A program made the translations under genes and the position numbers. Shown in pieces: positions 1 through 5,586 of a stretch of 7,519 nt of DNA; position 1 is the first letter of the stretch, and each line of letters starts with the position of its first letter. The DNA comes from Oscillospiraceae bacterium (GTDB lineage: Bacteria; Bacillota; Clostridia; Oscillospirales; Acutalibacteraceae), in contig JAISII010000033.1 of assembly GCA_031262125.1 (NCBI GenBank), positions 1-7,519 of the forward strand. The letters run 5' to 3'. A model generated the notes under the pieces. It searched no databases and was not told where the DNA came from. It saw nothing but the letters and a program-made list of their open reading frames with translations.

Positions 1-83
1 GTAAGGTCATAGGCAAGCTTAGACAAATCCATATCTTCCGGAATTTTTACATAATCCTTTATCCAATTTAACGATAATTTCAC
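1..83 (-). CDS. pheT: Phenylalanyl-tRNA synthetase beta subunit, N-terminal fragment
   Basis: The reverse strand from 83 down to 1 translates as M-K-L-S-L-N-W-I-K-D-Y-V-K-I-P-E-D and onward, the familiar opening of bacterial PheT; the rest lies beyond the window edge. PheT is the large subunit of the cytoplasmic alpha2-beta2 enzyme that charges tRNA-Phe, and carries tRNA-binding and editing domains that are not visible here. The start is a GTG (81-83), chosen because a GGAGG ribosome binding site (88-92) sits 4-5 nt upstream and because the reading frame matches the family from its first residue. It follows pheS by 54 nt on the same strand, the usual pheST order. Only about 27 codons are present, so the integrity of the gene cannot be judged. 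Identity is recognised from the N-terminal motif, not from a search. Confidence 0.88.
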   Translation of the reverse strand, partial: MKLSLNWIKDYVKIPEDMDLSKLAYDL

Positions 84-137
84 TTGAACCTCCGAGTTTT
101 TATGTTACTCATTTTAAAATAATCAAAACATAACCAT

Positions 138-1175
138 TTAACAAAACTGTGTTAAAAACCTTAAATCTGTGCTGTGGAACAGCCGAACATCGTCTACTCC
201 GTACCGCATCATAACCAATCGGTCTAAACCAATATTTACATAAAAGCCGGTAAATTCATCGGGGTTTAGCCCTGCCGCTTTTAAAACATTGGGGTGCGGT
301 GTGCCGCCGGGCATAATTTCTATCCAGCCGACGTGCTTGCAAACGCTGCAACCCTTGCCGCCGCAAACAAGGCAGCCCATATCAATTTCAAACCCCGGCT
401 CTACAAACGGGAAGAACCCTGCACGCATCCTCACGGGAACATCCTGACCAAAAACTTTTGACAAAATGCTTTTTATCATAATCTGCCCCGAGGCAAAAGT
501 AAAATCACGGTCAACAATCAAAGCTTCGTACTGAAAAAACGCACGTTCGTGGCGGGCATCGGTTGTTTCGTTACGGTATACTCGCCCGGGGTACACAAAA
601 CGGTAGGGCGGCTTGTGTGTTTGCAAATAACGCACACTTGCACCGGTTAGGTGCGGGCGTAGGCAGAGCTTGTCCCCTCCTGTGCCTGTGTCGTGCCCTG
701 CAATCCAATATGTGTCCATACTCTCTCTTGCCGGGTGGTTGGGCGGGAAGTTAAGGTTATCAAACCCATATAATTCGCTTGTTATGTCCGATTCCTGAAA
801 AATCTCAAACCCCATAGAGCGGAAAGCATCGTTCAAATCGTAGCACATTTGTGTTATTGGGTGCAGCCCCCCCTTTTGGGGCAAAACACCGGGAACAGTG
901 CAGTCAAAATCGGGCGACACTTCGGAAGCCTTAATTTTCAGCTCCTCACGGCGTTGCTCAATCAAATCGGTAAAGCGGTTTTTAAGCTGGTTTGCCATCT
1001 GCCCCACCTTTGGGCGGATGCTAATATCCAGCTTTGGCATTTCTTTTAAAATGTCGGTTAACAAACCTTGCTTGCCCACCAACAGGGCTTTAACCTCTTG
1101 CAGCTGCTGCTCGCTTGTGGTTTGTGCTATTTTTTGCTCACCGTCTGCCAATAAAGCGGCTAATCTTTCTTCCAT
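138..1175 (-). CDS. pheS: Phenylalanyl-tRNA synthetase alpha subunit, divergent amino-acid pocket
   Basis: This is the catalytic subunit of cytoplasmic PheRS, a class II synthetase, at 345 aa (normal for bacterial PheS). Residues 1-90 form the charged helical N-terminal arm. The catalytic core follows, with GGLHPITQ and MGFE, motif 2 as GRVYRNETTDARHE with FFQYE, a four-cysteine zinc-knuckle-like segment (CLVCGGKGCSVC), and motif 3 as GLDRLVMMRYGVDDVR. ATG 1175 is preceded by GGAG with a 9-nt gap. pheT follows 54 nt downstream. The Phe pocket looks odd. By eye-alignment to Thermus PheS, the His of HTSPMQ is kept but Ser becomes Thr and Gln becomes Ser (HLTGAS), and GFAFGLG becomes GFYVNIG, changing the Ala and Gly positions that line the ring. 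FPF, the motif 2 Arg and Gln/Glu of FFQYE are kept. The H-x-T-x-A-S pattern recalls archaeal/eukaryotic-type subunits, although the zinc segment and overall frame are bacterial. The assignment as PheS is secure; an altered specificity is only a possibility. Confidence 0.96.
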   Translation of the reverse strand: MEERLAALLADGEQKIAQTTSEQQLQEVKALLVGKQGLLTDILKEMPKLDISIRPKVGQMANQLKNRFTDLIEQRREELKIKASEVSPDFDCTVPGVLPQKGGLHPITQMCYDLNDAFRSMGFEIFQESDITSELYGFDNLNFPPNHPARESMDTYWIAGHDTGTGGDKLCLRPHLTGASVRYLQTHKPPYRFVYPGRVYRNETTDARHERAFFQYEALIVDRDFTFASGQIMIKSILSKVFGQDVPVRMRAGFFPFVEPGFEIDMGCLVCGGKGCSVCKHVGWIEIMPGGTPHPNVLKAAGLNPDEFTGFYVNIGLDRLVMMRYGVDDVRLFHSTDLRFLTQFC

Positions 1176-1211
1176 TGTGGCTATCTCCGTTCGGTTTTTA
1201 TATATGTTTTA

Positions 1212-1252
1212 TTTTTATGACCAATAGCCTTTCAGGCTCATGGTCATAAAAA
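1212..1252. repeat. Long perfect inverted repeat in the pheS leader
   Basis: TTTTTATGACCA (1212-1223) is perfectly complementary to TGGTCATAAAAA (1241-1252). Inside it a second stem, AGCCT/AGGCT (1226-1230 and 1234-1238), closes a three-base loop. The hairpin ends 36 nt before the pheS start codon and touches the first two bases of the 1251-1328 repeat. It has no U-tract after the GC-rich part on either strand, so it does not look like an intrinsic terminator. It could be a leader structure, a protein-binding palindrome, or an extra segment of the neighbouring repeat element that the second copy at 5587-5663 lacks. Confidence 0.7.
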
Positions 1253-1328
1253 TTACGCATCGTGCGTCTGCCGTAGGCAGAACTGCACGGCGAATATAAA
1301 TTATAAGTTTGAATTTTATTCAAACTTA
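1251..1328 (+). repeat. Structured dispersed repeat, copy 1
   Basis: A 78-bp unit that recurs in inverted orientation at 5587-5663 with about six substitutions and one 1-bp indel (roughly 90% identity). It contains two stem-loops. The first pairs CGTGC (1261-1265) with GCACG (1285-1289) around an inner stem TCTGCC/GGCAGA (1267-1272 and 1276-1281). The second is a 10-bp palindrome, TAAGTTTGAA/TTCAAACTTA, with a 5-nt loop (1304-1328). In the other copy the outermost pair of the inner stem is A:T instead of T:A, so the stem is kept while the sequence changes. It lies inside the predicted pheS leader. It is best described as a REP/MITE-like extragenic element of unknown family; no transposase is visible nearby. 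Confidence 0.85.
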
Positions 1329-1381
1329 TTTTACATTATTGCAAAACACGCATACTATGCTATTTTAATTAATACTTTATT

Positions 1382-1410
1382 GTTATACACTTTTTTTGCA
1401 AAAAAGTCAA
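1382..1410 (-). promoter_or_regulatory. Sigma-A-like promoter of pheST
   Basis: On the minus strand, TTGACT (1405-1410) and TATAAC (1382-1387) are separated by exactly 17 bp, close to the sigma-A consensus and pointing at pheS. The start of transcription would be near 1375, giving a leader of about 200 nt that contains the 1251-1328 repeat and the 1212-1252 hairpin. A perfect 12-bp palindrome, TGCTTTAAAGCA (1413-1424), lies directly upstream of the -35, and the spacer itself contains the palindrome TTTTTTGCAAAAAA (1392-1405). Either could bind a regulator, but both are AT-rich. No T-box element, often found before pheST in Firmicutes, was recognised in the leader. Confidence 0.7.
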
Positions 1411-1492
1411 CCTGCTTTAAAGCAAAAAAGGGCTTTTAGGCTTATTGCAGCACATTTTTTAAGAAAAATTTTAATTAATTTTAACCAAACTA

Positions 1493-1520
1493 TTGAATTA
1501 TTATTTTTATATGTTAAAAT
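1493..1520 (+). promoter_or_regulatory. Probable promoter of the zinc-ribbon membrane protein gene
   Basis: TTGAAT (1493-1498) and TAAAAT (1515-1520) are 16 bp apart, and the -10 is preceded by TGT, giving the extended -10 form TGnTAAAAT. Transcription would begin near 1527, leaving a leader of about 70 nt before the start at 1600. The surrounding DNA is very AT-rich, so chance matches are possible, but spacing, extension and distance all fit. It is divergent from the pheST promoter, with about 80 bp between the two. Confidence 0.5.
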
Positions 1521-1599
1521 GGATTTGTAAATTGTTCAGCTTTTGCAAAAAACTTTGGCTGTAATTTGCATTTTATTAATAAAAACGGAGATGAAAATT

Positions 1600-2217
1600 A
1601 TGTTTTGTTTAAAATGCGGCAATCAAATCCCCGACGGTGCAACTTTTTGCCCCGCATGCGGCGAAAAATCAGCCCCTGCGGCTGCTCCCGCTCCTCAGCC
1701 ACAGGCAGCACCTCAGTATCAAGCACCGGTTCCACCCCCGCAACCGCAATACCAACAGCCTGTGCAGCCCCAATATCAGCAACCTCAATATCAAGCACCA
1801 TATCAGCAACCTGTTACCCAAAGCGACAACAGCAAGCTTTACAAAATTCTTTCTTATGTAGGCATTTTGTGGCTTATCGGTATGTTTGTAACCCCCGAGA
1901 AGGATAACCCCGGTGTGCGTTTTCACGTTGGTCAGGGCATAATTCTTTCTATTGCAGGCGTTGCTGTTAATATTGTTGTAGCAATAATTAACGCCATAAT
2001 CACCTCTATTGCGGTTGTTACTGTAAGGAACACTTTTTTGGGTTATGATTACGGCAGCTATACAACAACAGCAGGCTGGGCTTTAGTAATTACAGGCATA
2101 CTTTCTTTCGCAGCTTGGGCAGCAATTGTTGCTTTAGTTATCATCGGCATTGTTAATGCTGTAAAAGGCGAAGACAAACAACTGCCTGTTATCGGCAAAT
2201 TTGCTTTTTATAAATAA
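1600..2217 (+). CDS. Zinc-ribbon protein with Q/P/Y-rich linker and Tic20/DUF4870-like membrane domain
   Basis: The 205-aa product begins MFCLKCGNQIPDGATFCPAC, a four-cysteine zinc ribbon (Cys 3, 6, 17, 20; CxxC-10-CxxC). Residues 25-72 form a disordered linker of Ala/Pro followed by repeated PQYQ/YQQP units. The C-terminal part has a short hydrophobic segment (82-97), the motif EKDNPGVRFHVGQG (100-113) resembling Tic20/DUF4870-type proteins, and membrane segments at about 112-142 and 160-187. The start at 1600 was preferred over the upstream ATGs at 1543 and 1591 because GGAG (1587-1590) lies 9 nt before it, the same spacing as pheS, and because the zinc ribbon then begins at the N-terminus as is usual. 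The gene stands alone, divergent from pheS and followed by a hairpin terminator. Function is unknown; such proteins are common in Clostridia. A membrane-anchored cytoplasmic zinc ribbon is all that can be said. Confidence 0.9.
   Translation: MFCLKCGNQIPDGATFCPACGEKSAPAAAPAPQPQAAPQYQAPVPPPQPQYQQPVQPQYQQPQYQAPYQQPVTQSDNSKLYKILSYVGILWLIGMFVTPEKDNPGVRFHVGQGIILSIAGVAVNIVVAIINAIITSIAVVTVRNTFLGYDYGSYTTTAGWALVITGILSFAAWAAIVALVIIGIVNAVKGEDKQLPVIGKFAFYK
1773..1812 (+). repeat. Imperfect tandem repeats encoding the YQQP linker
   Basis: ATATCAGCAACCT occurs at 1773-1785 and again at 1800-1812, 27 bp apart, with related CAATA(C/T)CA units before and between. The period is a multiple of three, so gain or loss of a unit would keep the frame and change only the length of the Gln/Pro/Tyr linker. 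This is a likely site of strain-to-strain length variation. Confidence 0.6.
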
Positions 2218-2238
2218 TTTTTTATAAAACATATGCAA

Positions 2239-2280
2239 ACCCCCATCGCTAAACAAATAGCGGTGGGGGTAAATTTTTAT
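2239..2280 (+). terminator. Rho-independent-type terminator after the zinc-ribbon gene
   Basis: A 12-bp stem (2239-2250 with 2259-2270; one T-G wobble, core CCCCC/GGGGG) closes an 8-nt loop 21 bp after the stop codon. It is followed by AAATTTTTAT on the plus strand. The T-run is offset by three A residues, so it is not ideal, but the position directly after a lone gene makes termination the best reading. On the minus strand no T-run follows, so it probably acts in one direction. Confidence 0.75.
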
Positions 2281-2295
2281 TAAGAACTTTTTTAT

Positions 2296-2308
2296 AAACC
2301 ACCCCGTC
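2296..2308 (+). repeat. Solo copy of the AAACCACCCCGTC repeat core
   Basis: The 13-mer AAACCACCCCGTC found here is identical to the outer end of the left arm at 2376-2388 and, inverted, to the outer end of the right arm at 2552-2564. Three exact copies of a GC-rich 13-mer within 270 bp of otherwise AT-rich spacer are not expected by chance. This one lacks the CCCCTCCCCGGAGGGG part of the arms, so it looks like a truncated or eroded element end. Confidence 0.7.
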
Positions 2309-2317
2309 TGCTCTGTG

Positions 2318-2349
2318 CAATCTAAAAATATTTTTAATTTTTTAGATTG
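2318..2349. repeat. AT-rich perfect hairpin between two repeat cores
   Basis: CAATCTAAAAA (2318-2328) pairs perfectly with TTTTTAGATTG (2339-2349) around a 10-nt loop. It lies between the solo 13-mer (2296-2308) and the left arm (2376-2428). It belongs to no gene and has no GC-rich stem, so it is not a good terminator. It may be part of a larger composite of palindromes in this spacer. Confidence 0.6.
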
Positions 2350-2375
2350 TGTTAAAAAATAAAACTTTTCCGCAA

Positions 2376-2564
2376 AAACCACCCCGTCGTGGCTACGCCA
2401 CGCCACCCCTCCCCGGAGGGGAATTTTTCTGCATTGCCGAGGCTTGAGGATGTAGGGTTGGTTTATTTTGTTTTAATCATTGTGGTTTACATTTAGTCTA
2501 TTATTTGTGCTAATTTTCCCCTCCGGGGAGGGGTGGATTTGCGTTAGCAAAGACGGGGTGGTTT
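2376..2564. mobile_element. MITE/REP-like element with long inverted-repeat arms
   Basis: Left arm 2376-2428 and right arm 2512-2564 are inverted copies. Each has AAACCACCCCGTC at the outside, a small private hairpin, then CCACCCCTCCCCGGAGGGG and an AATTTT-like end facing an 83-bp AT-rich centre with no coding frame. The private hairpins differ in sequence (GTGGC-TAC-GCCAC at 2389-2401; TTTGC-GTTA-GCAAA at 2538-2551) yet both fold. No transposase is present, so if mobile it depends on one elsewhere. No clear target-site duplication was found. On the minus strand the outer stem ends GGGGTGG followed by TTTTT (down to 2374), so the element may also end transcription of the upstream permease mRNA. 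Similar GC-rich blocks are familiar between genes of gut Clostridia, but the family was not identified. Confidence 0.65.
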
Positions 2565-2650
2565 GCGATGCAAGTCGCATCTTGCTTCTTGCCTCTGACC
2601 TCTTGCTTCTGGCAAGGGATGTCGGCGAAGCCGACAGGGGGAGAATGCTA
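2565..2650. repeat. Additional palindromes between the repeat element and the permease stop
   Basis: A small stem GATGC/GCATC (2567-2571 and 2577-2581) is followed by two near-direct copies of CTTGCTTCT (2581-2589 and 2602-2610). A perfect 7-bp hairpin, TGTCGGC-GAA-GCCGACA (2620-2636), followed by GGGGGAGA, ends within about 10 bp of the permease stop codon. Read on the minus strand, that hairpin follows the permease directly but has no T-run. The block looks like repeat-derived sequence abutting the gene, perhaps the outer part of the same composite as 2376-2564. Confidence 0.55.
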
Positions 2651-2654
2651 CTAT

Positions 2655-4859
2655 CTACTCACTTTGCCTAATTCCCTCAATAATGTTACCCTTGCTAACC
2701 CGCATTGCCGAAAACCGCATTGTTATAAAGGTTACCAAAAATACAACTATAACAGCAGCAATAACAGGAACATAAGGGAAGCTGTACGGGAACAGTAAAA
2801 CATCGGTTATGCGGTTATAAATAAAGTAAGATGCCGCCAAGCCCAAAACCAGCCCAAAAAACAGCGAACGCAAACCGCAAATCAAGCTTTCATAGCTTAT
2901 CATTCGCTTAATTCCCTTTTCGGTCATTCCCATACTTTCAAGCACGGCGAACTCCCGCTTTCTCAGCCGTATGTTGGTAGAAATGGTGCTTATAACATTT
3001 GTTAGCCCTATTAGTGTAAGCATTGCAATAAAGCCATAAACAAAAATCATAATAAGGTTTGCAAGCCCGTTTTGTGCCGCCAGCATCGCCTTAATATCGG
3101 AAGCGTTATAGCTGTATAGCCCTGTTTGCTCCACTTTAAGGGTGTTTTTCAGTGTGGCTTGTGCATACTCGGCAAACCCTGCCGAATCTTCAACATTAAC
3201 CAGCCACTGCACCGATGTCATACTCTTGTTTGGCGTTACAACACACACACTATACGGCGATGTTAAAAGGAGAAGCTCCGGCGGCAGTTCGGTTAACTGC
3301 CCGCCAATGGGCACTGTTTCGGTAAAAACTGAGTTATCATCGTTTTTGCCGGTAACTTCAATTGCGTTAATATCACTGCGGCAAGGCGAGAAGAGTGCAC
3401 GTTTGCCATCAACCCTATCAAGCACTTGGTTAAGCAAAATATTCTCGCCCGTTTGCACGCCTGCCTGCTTGCAAACGCTTTCATAAAACGCATCGTCTAA
3501 AATAATATATTTAAACGTTATTATATAATCATCAACCGCCAAATCATCATCTTTTGTAAGATTCTCATATGACATCGGGGTGAAAATGTTTTTTGCTTCT
3601 ACTGTAAAAACCGAATTGCCGCTGTTTTCGCCCAACATTTTAATTGATGAAGTAGGGTCAAATTGCCTGAACTTTTCGGTAAGCGTACGTGCCGTTGCAG
3701 CATCGGTTAATTTAACGAGTTTTACAATGTTGCCCTCCATATCGGTGGAAGTTGAAGCACTGATTTGTGCCATTGCGGTAGCTTCTATATTCGGGTAAAT
3801 CATATTAACGCTCACTTTTACCGATTGCCCTAACGAAGTGCCCACCAAAAACAAAATAACGCTTGAAGAAAGGGCTATTACCGTGGCACGGTAGCTGCGG
3901 CGGCTACGTTTCATACTTTTTTGTGCAAGCTCGCCCTCTACCCCGAATATTTTACGCACAGCCCCTGCCGTGCGAACCTTTTTAGCCTTAAGCTTAACCT
4001 CGCCGCTGCCCCGTATTGCATCGATTGCGGGTATTTTTGCCGCCTTGCGTGCGGGCAAATATGCCGACAAAAAAATGGTTACAAACGCAAGCAATGCCGC
4101 AAAAACAATTACCCACCATGGAGCCTGAAAGCTCATTTTTATTGCAATTCCGCCGAACGTATTAAGCGGGGCTAAACAATAGTTGGCAATAACACAGCCA
4201 ATTGCCTCAACACCTAAGCCAACCAAAATACCCACGGGTATACCTGCTATGGCAAGCAGCCAACCCTCGTTAATAACAGTCGAGCGTATTTGCTTAGAAG
4301 TTGCACCCACCGATTTTAAAATGCCGAATTGCTTTGTTCGCTCACCGGCACTAACCCTAAAAGCGTTAGACACAACAATTACCGAAGCAAAAATAATAAT
4401 TATAAACAAAACCGCTGCAATTGGTACAAGCATCCCCGTATATGTGTCGGGTAAGTACCCCTCCATCATCATCAGCTCACGGTTCATATAAATGCCGCCG
4501 GAGTCTAAAACCTTAGCGGCTTTTGCAATTTCTGCGGCTTGCTCTGTTGCCTCGGCGGTGGGTTTAGCAAGACGGCAAAAAAGGGTTAGCACTCCCTCTT
4601 CGTCAGTTTCTGTATAATGCGACTCAAAGGCTTTGTTGCTCCCCAAAATTTCCGCATCCTCCGGGGTAATACCCTCATAGGCAACATGGTAGTTCCCCTG
4701 CCCGATTATCAAATCATAAATCGCACCACGTCCGCTTGCCACAAACCCAAAAACAGCGGTTATCATAGCAACCGAAAGCACAATGCCCAAAAGCGTAAGC
4801 ACCGAGCGGCGGCGGTTTTCTCTAAGCTGAATTAACGCAAGCTTTGCCGTCAATTTCAT
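2655..4859 (-). CDS. FtsX/MacB-family ABC transporter permease, two FtsX domains
   Basis: The product is 734 aa with eight likely membrane segments: about 19-41, 142-164, 198-225, 246-268, 324-344, 597-622, 656-680 and 694-715. The arrangement is two FtsX-type units (TM1 plus TM2-4; TM5 plus TM6-8). The cytoplasmic coupling motifs are RTKQFGILKSVGATSKQ (174-190) and RKREFAVLESMGMTEKG (633-649). The first extracellular loop is only about 98 residues, the second about 250. Eight rather than ten membrane segments argues against a BceB-type bacitracin permease; a LolE/MacB/FtsX-like mechanotransmission permease fits better. Its ATG overlaps the ATPase stop by 4 nt (ATGA), and GGGGGTGGG lies just upstream, so the two are translationally coupled. 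As a fused double permease it likely pairs with two ATPase chains. The substrate is unknown; antimicrobial-peptide response, lipid or protein release are family possibilities only. Confidence 0.92.
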   Translation of the reverse strand: MKLTAKLALIQLRENRRRSVLTLLGIVLSVAMITAVFGFVASGRGAIYDLIIGQGNYHVAYEGITPEDAEILGSNKAFESHYTETDEEGVLTLFCRLAKPTAEATEQAAEIAKAAKVLDSGGIYMNRELMMMEGYLPDTYTGMLVPIAAVLFIIIIFASVIVVSNAFRVSAGERTKQFGILKSVGATSKQIRSTVINEGWLLAIAGIPVGILVGLGVEAIGCVIANYCLAPLNTFGGIAIKMSFQAPWWVIVFAALLAFVTIFLSAYLPARKAAKIPAIDAIRGSGEVKLKAKKVRTAGAVRKIFGVEGELAQKSMKRSRRSYRATVIALSSSVILFLVGTSLGQSVKVSVNMIYPNIEATAMAQISASTSTDMEGNIVKLVKLTDAATARTLTEKFRQFDPTSSIKMLGENSGNSVFTVEAKNIFTPMSYENLTKDDDLAVDDYIITFKYIILDDAFYESVCKQAGVQTGENILLNQVLDRVDGKRALFSPCRSDINAIEVTGKNDDNSVFTETVPIGGQLTELPPELLLLTSPYSVCVVTPNKSMTSVQWLVNVEDSAGFAEYAQATLKNTLKVEQTGLYSYNASDIKAMLAAQNGLANLIMIFVYGFIAMLTLIGLTNVISTISTNIRLRKREFAVLESMGMTEKGIKRMISYESLICGLRSLFFGLVLGLAASYFIYNRITDVLLFPYSFPYVPVIAAVIVVFLVTFITMRFSAMRVSKGNIIEGIRQSE

Positions 4860-5557
4860 TCGCCCACCCCCTGTCGGGGTTTAACTTGTTCGTCGCCGAT
4901 AATTTTGCCGTCCTCAATAGTAATAATGCGGTCGGCTTGCAGGGCAATTTTTTCGTCGTGAGTGATTATTAACAGCGTTTGGTTATAGCGTTTGTTGGAA
5001 GCTTTAAGTAGCTCTATAACCTCACGGCTTGCTTTCGAGTCCAAGTTCCCCGTGGGTTCGTCTGCCAAAATAACCGCCGGGTCGTTAATTAACGCACGCC
5101 CAACCGAAACTCGCTGTTGCTGCCCGCCCGAAAGCTGGTTTGGCAGATGGTTTTTGCGGTCGCTTAAACCTACCGTTTCTAAAATTTCACGCAGCTTTGC
5201 CTTGTCGGCTTTGCGTCCGTCGAGCAAGCGGGGCAGCATAATATTCTCGGCAACCGTCAACGAGGGTATAAGGTTATAAAACTGATAAATAAGTCCCACA
5301 TTGCGGCGGCGAAAAATTGCCAGCTGAGATTCGTTCATAGCATAAATTTCCTTGCCGTCCACAAGCACACTGCCGCTTGTGGGGCGGTCTACCCCGCCCA
5401 AAAGGTGCAGCAGAGTAGATTTGCCCGAACCCGAAGCACCAACCACAGCCACAAATTCGCCTTTTTCTACGCCAAAGGTAACATTGTCCAAGGCTTTAAC
5501 CTCGGTGCCGCCTTTGCCGTATGTTTTTGATAATCCGTTCACTTGCAAAATGTTCAT
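4856..5557 (-). CDS. ABC transporter ATP-binding protein (MacB/LolD type)
   Basis: This 233-aa cytoplasmic ATPase powers the adjacent FtsX-type permease. Motifs are complete: Walker A GASGSGKST (40-48), Q-loop Gln 92 within YQFYNLIPSLT, signature LSGGQQQR (142-149), Walker B VILADEP (162-168) with catalytic Glu 167, D-loop NLDS (171-174) and H-loop His 200. FYNLIPSLT and the PTGNLDS run are typical of the LolD/MacB/FtsE class, not of importers. A longer frame opens at a TTG (5569), but ATG 5557 is preferred because GGAGG (5563-5567) lies 5 nt upstream and the homologous domain begins at once. It is the first gene of the ABC operon, behind a 198-bp gap from the kinase that contains a promoter, tandem operator-like repeats and repeat copy 2. 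Its 3' end overlaps the permease start by 4 nt. Confidence 0.95.
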   Translation of the reverse strand: MNILQVNGLSKTYGKGGTEVKALDNVTFGVEKGEFVAVVGASGSGKSTLLHLLGGVDRPTSGSVLVDGKEIYAMNESQLAIFRRRNVGLIYQFYNLIPSLTVAENIMLPRLLDGRKADKAKLREILETVGLSDRKNHLPNQLSGGQQQRVSVGRALINDPAVILADEPTGNLDSKASREVIELLKASNKRYNQTLLIITHDEKIALQADRIITIEDGKIIGDEQVKPRQGVGE

Positions 5558-5586
5558 AACTACCTCCAATGTTTATTATGTTACGT

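Noticed and set aside
1212..1252. Intrinsic terminator reading either way
   Set aside because: The stem's outer part is A/T and there is no run of T after a GC-rich stem on either strand; it also sits just before a start codon.
1176..1375. T-box riboswitch in the pheST leader
   Set aside because: Expected for many Firmicute pheST operons, but I could not find the conserved T-box core (GGTGG...CCGCG-like) or a specifier stem on the minus strand; the visible structures are the repeat and the 1212-1252 hairpin.
1543..1602. Upstream ATG starts (1543 and 1591) for the zinc-ribbon gene, which would add a hydrophobic signal-like N-terminus
   Set aside because: No ribosome binding site precedes 1543; the ATG at 1591 directly abuts the GGAG motif; ATG 1600 has correct spacing and places the zinc ribbon at the N-terminus as in the family.
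2480..2798. Short plus-strand frames across the repeat block and the permease end
   Set aside because: They run through palindromic repeat DNA and then antisense to the permease, with no supporting start signal.
2655..5557. Bacitracin-type BceAB exporter
   Set aside because: The TCS-ABC context fits, but the permease has about eight membrane segments in two FtsX units with large loops between TM1-2 and TM5-6, not the ten-segment BceB layout.
5558..5569. TTG start at 5569 for the ABC ATPase
   Set aside because: That TTG overlaps the GGAGG ribosome binding site, whereas ATG 5557 lies 5 nt after it.
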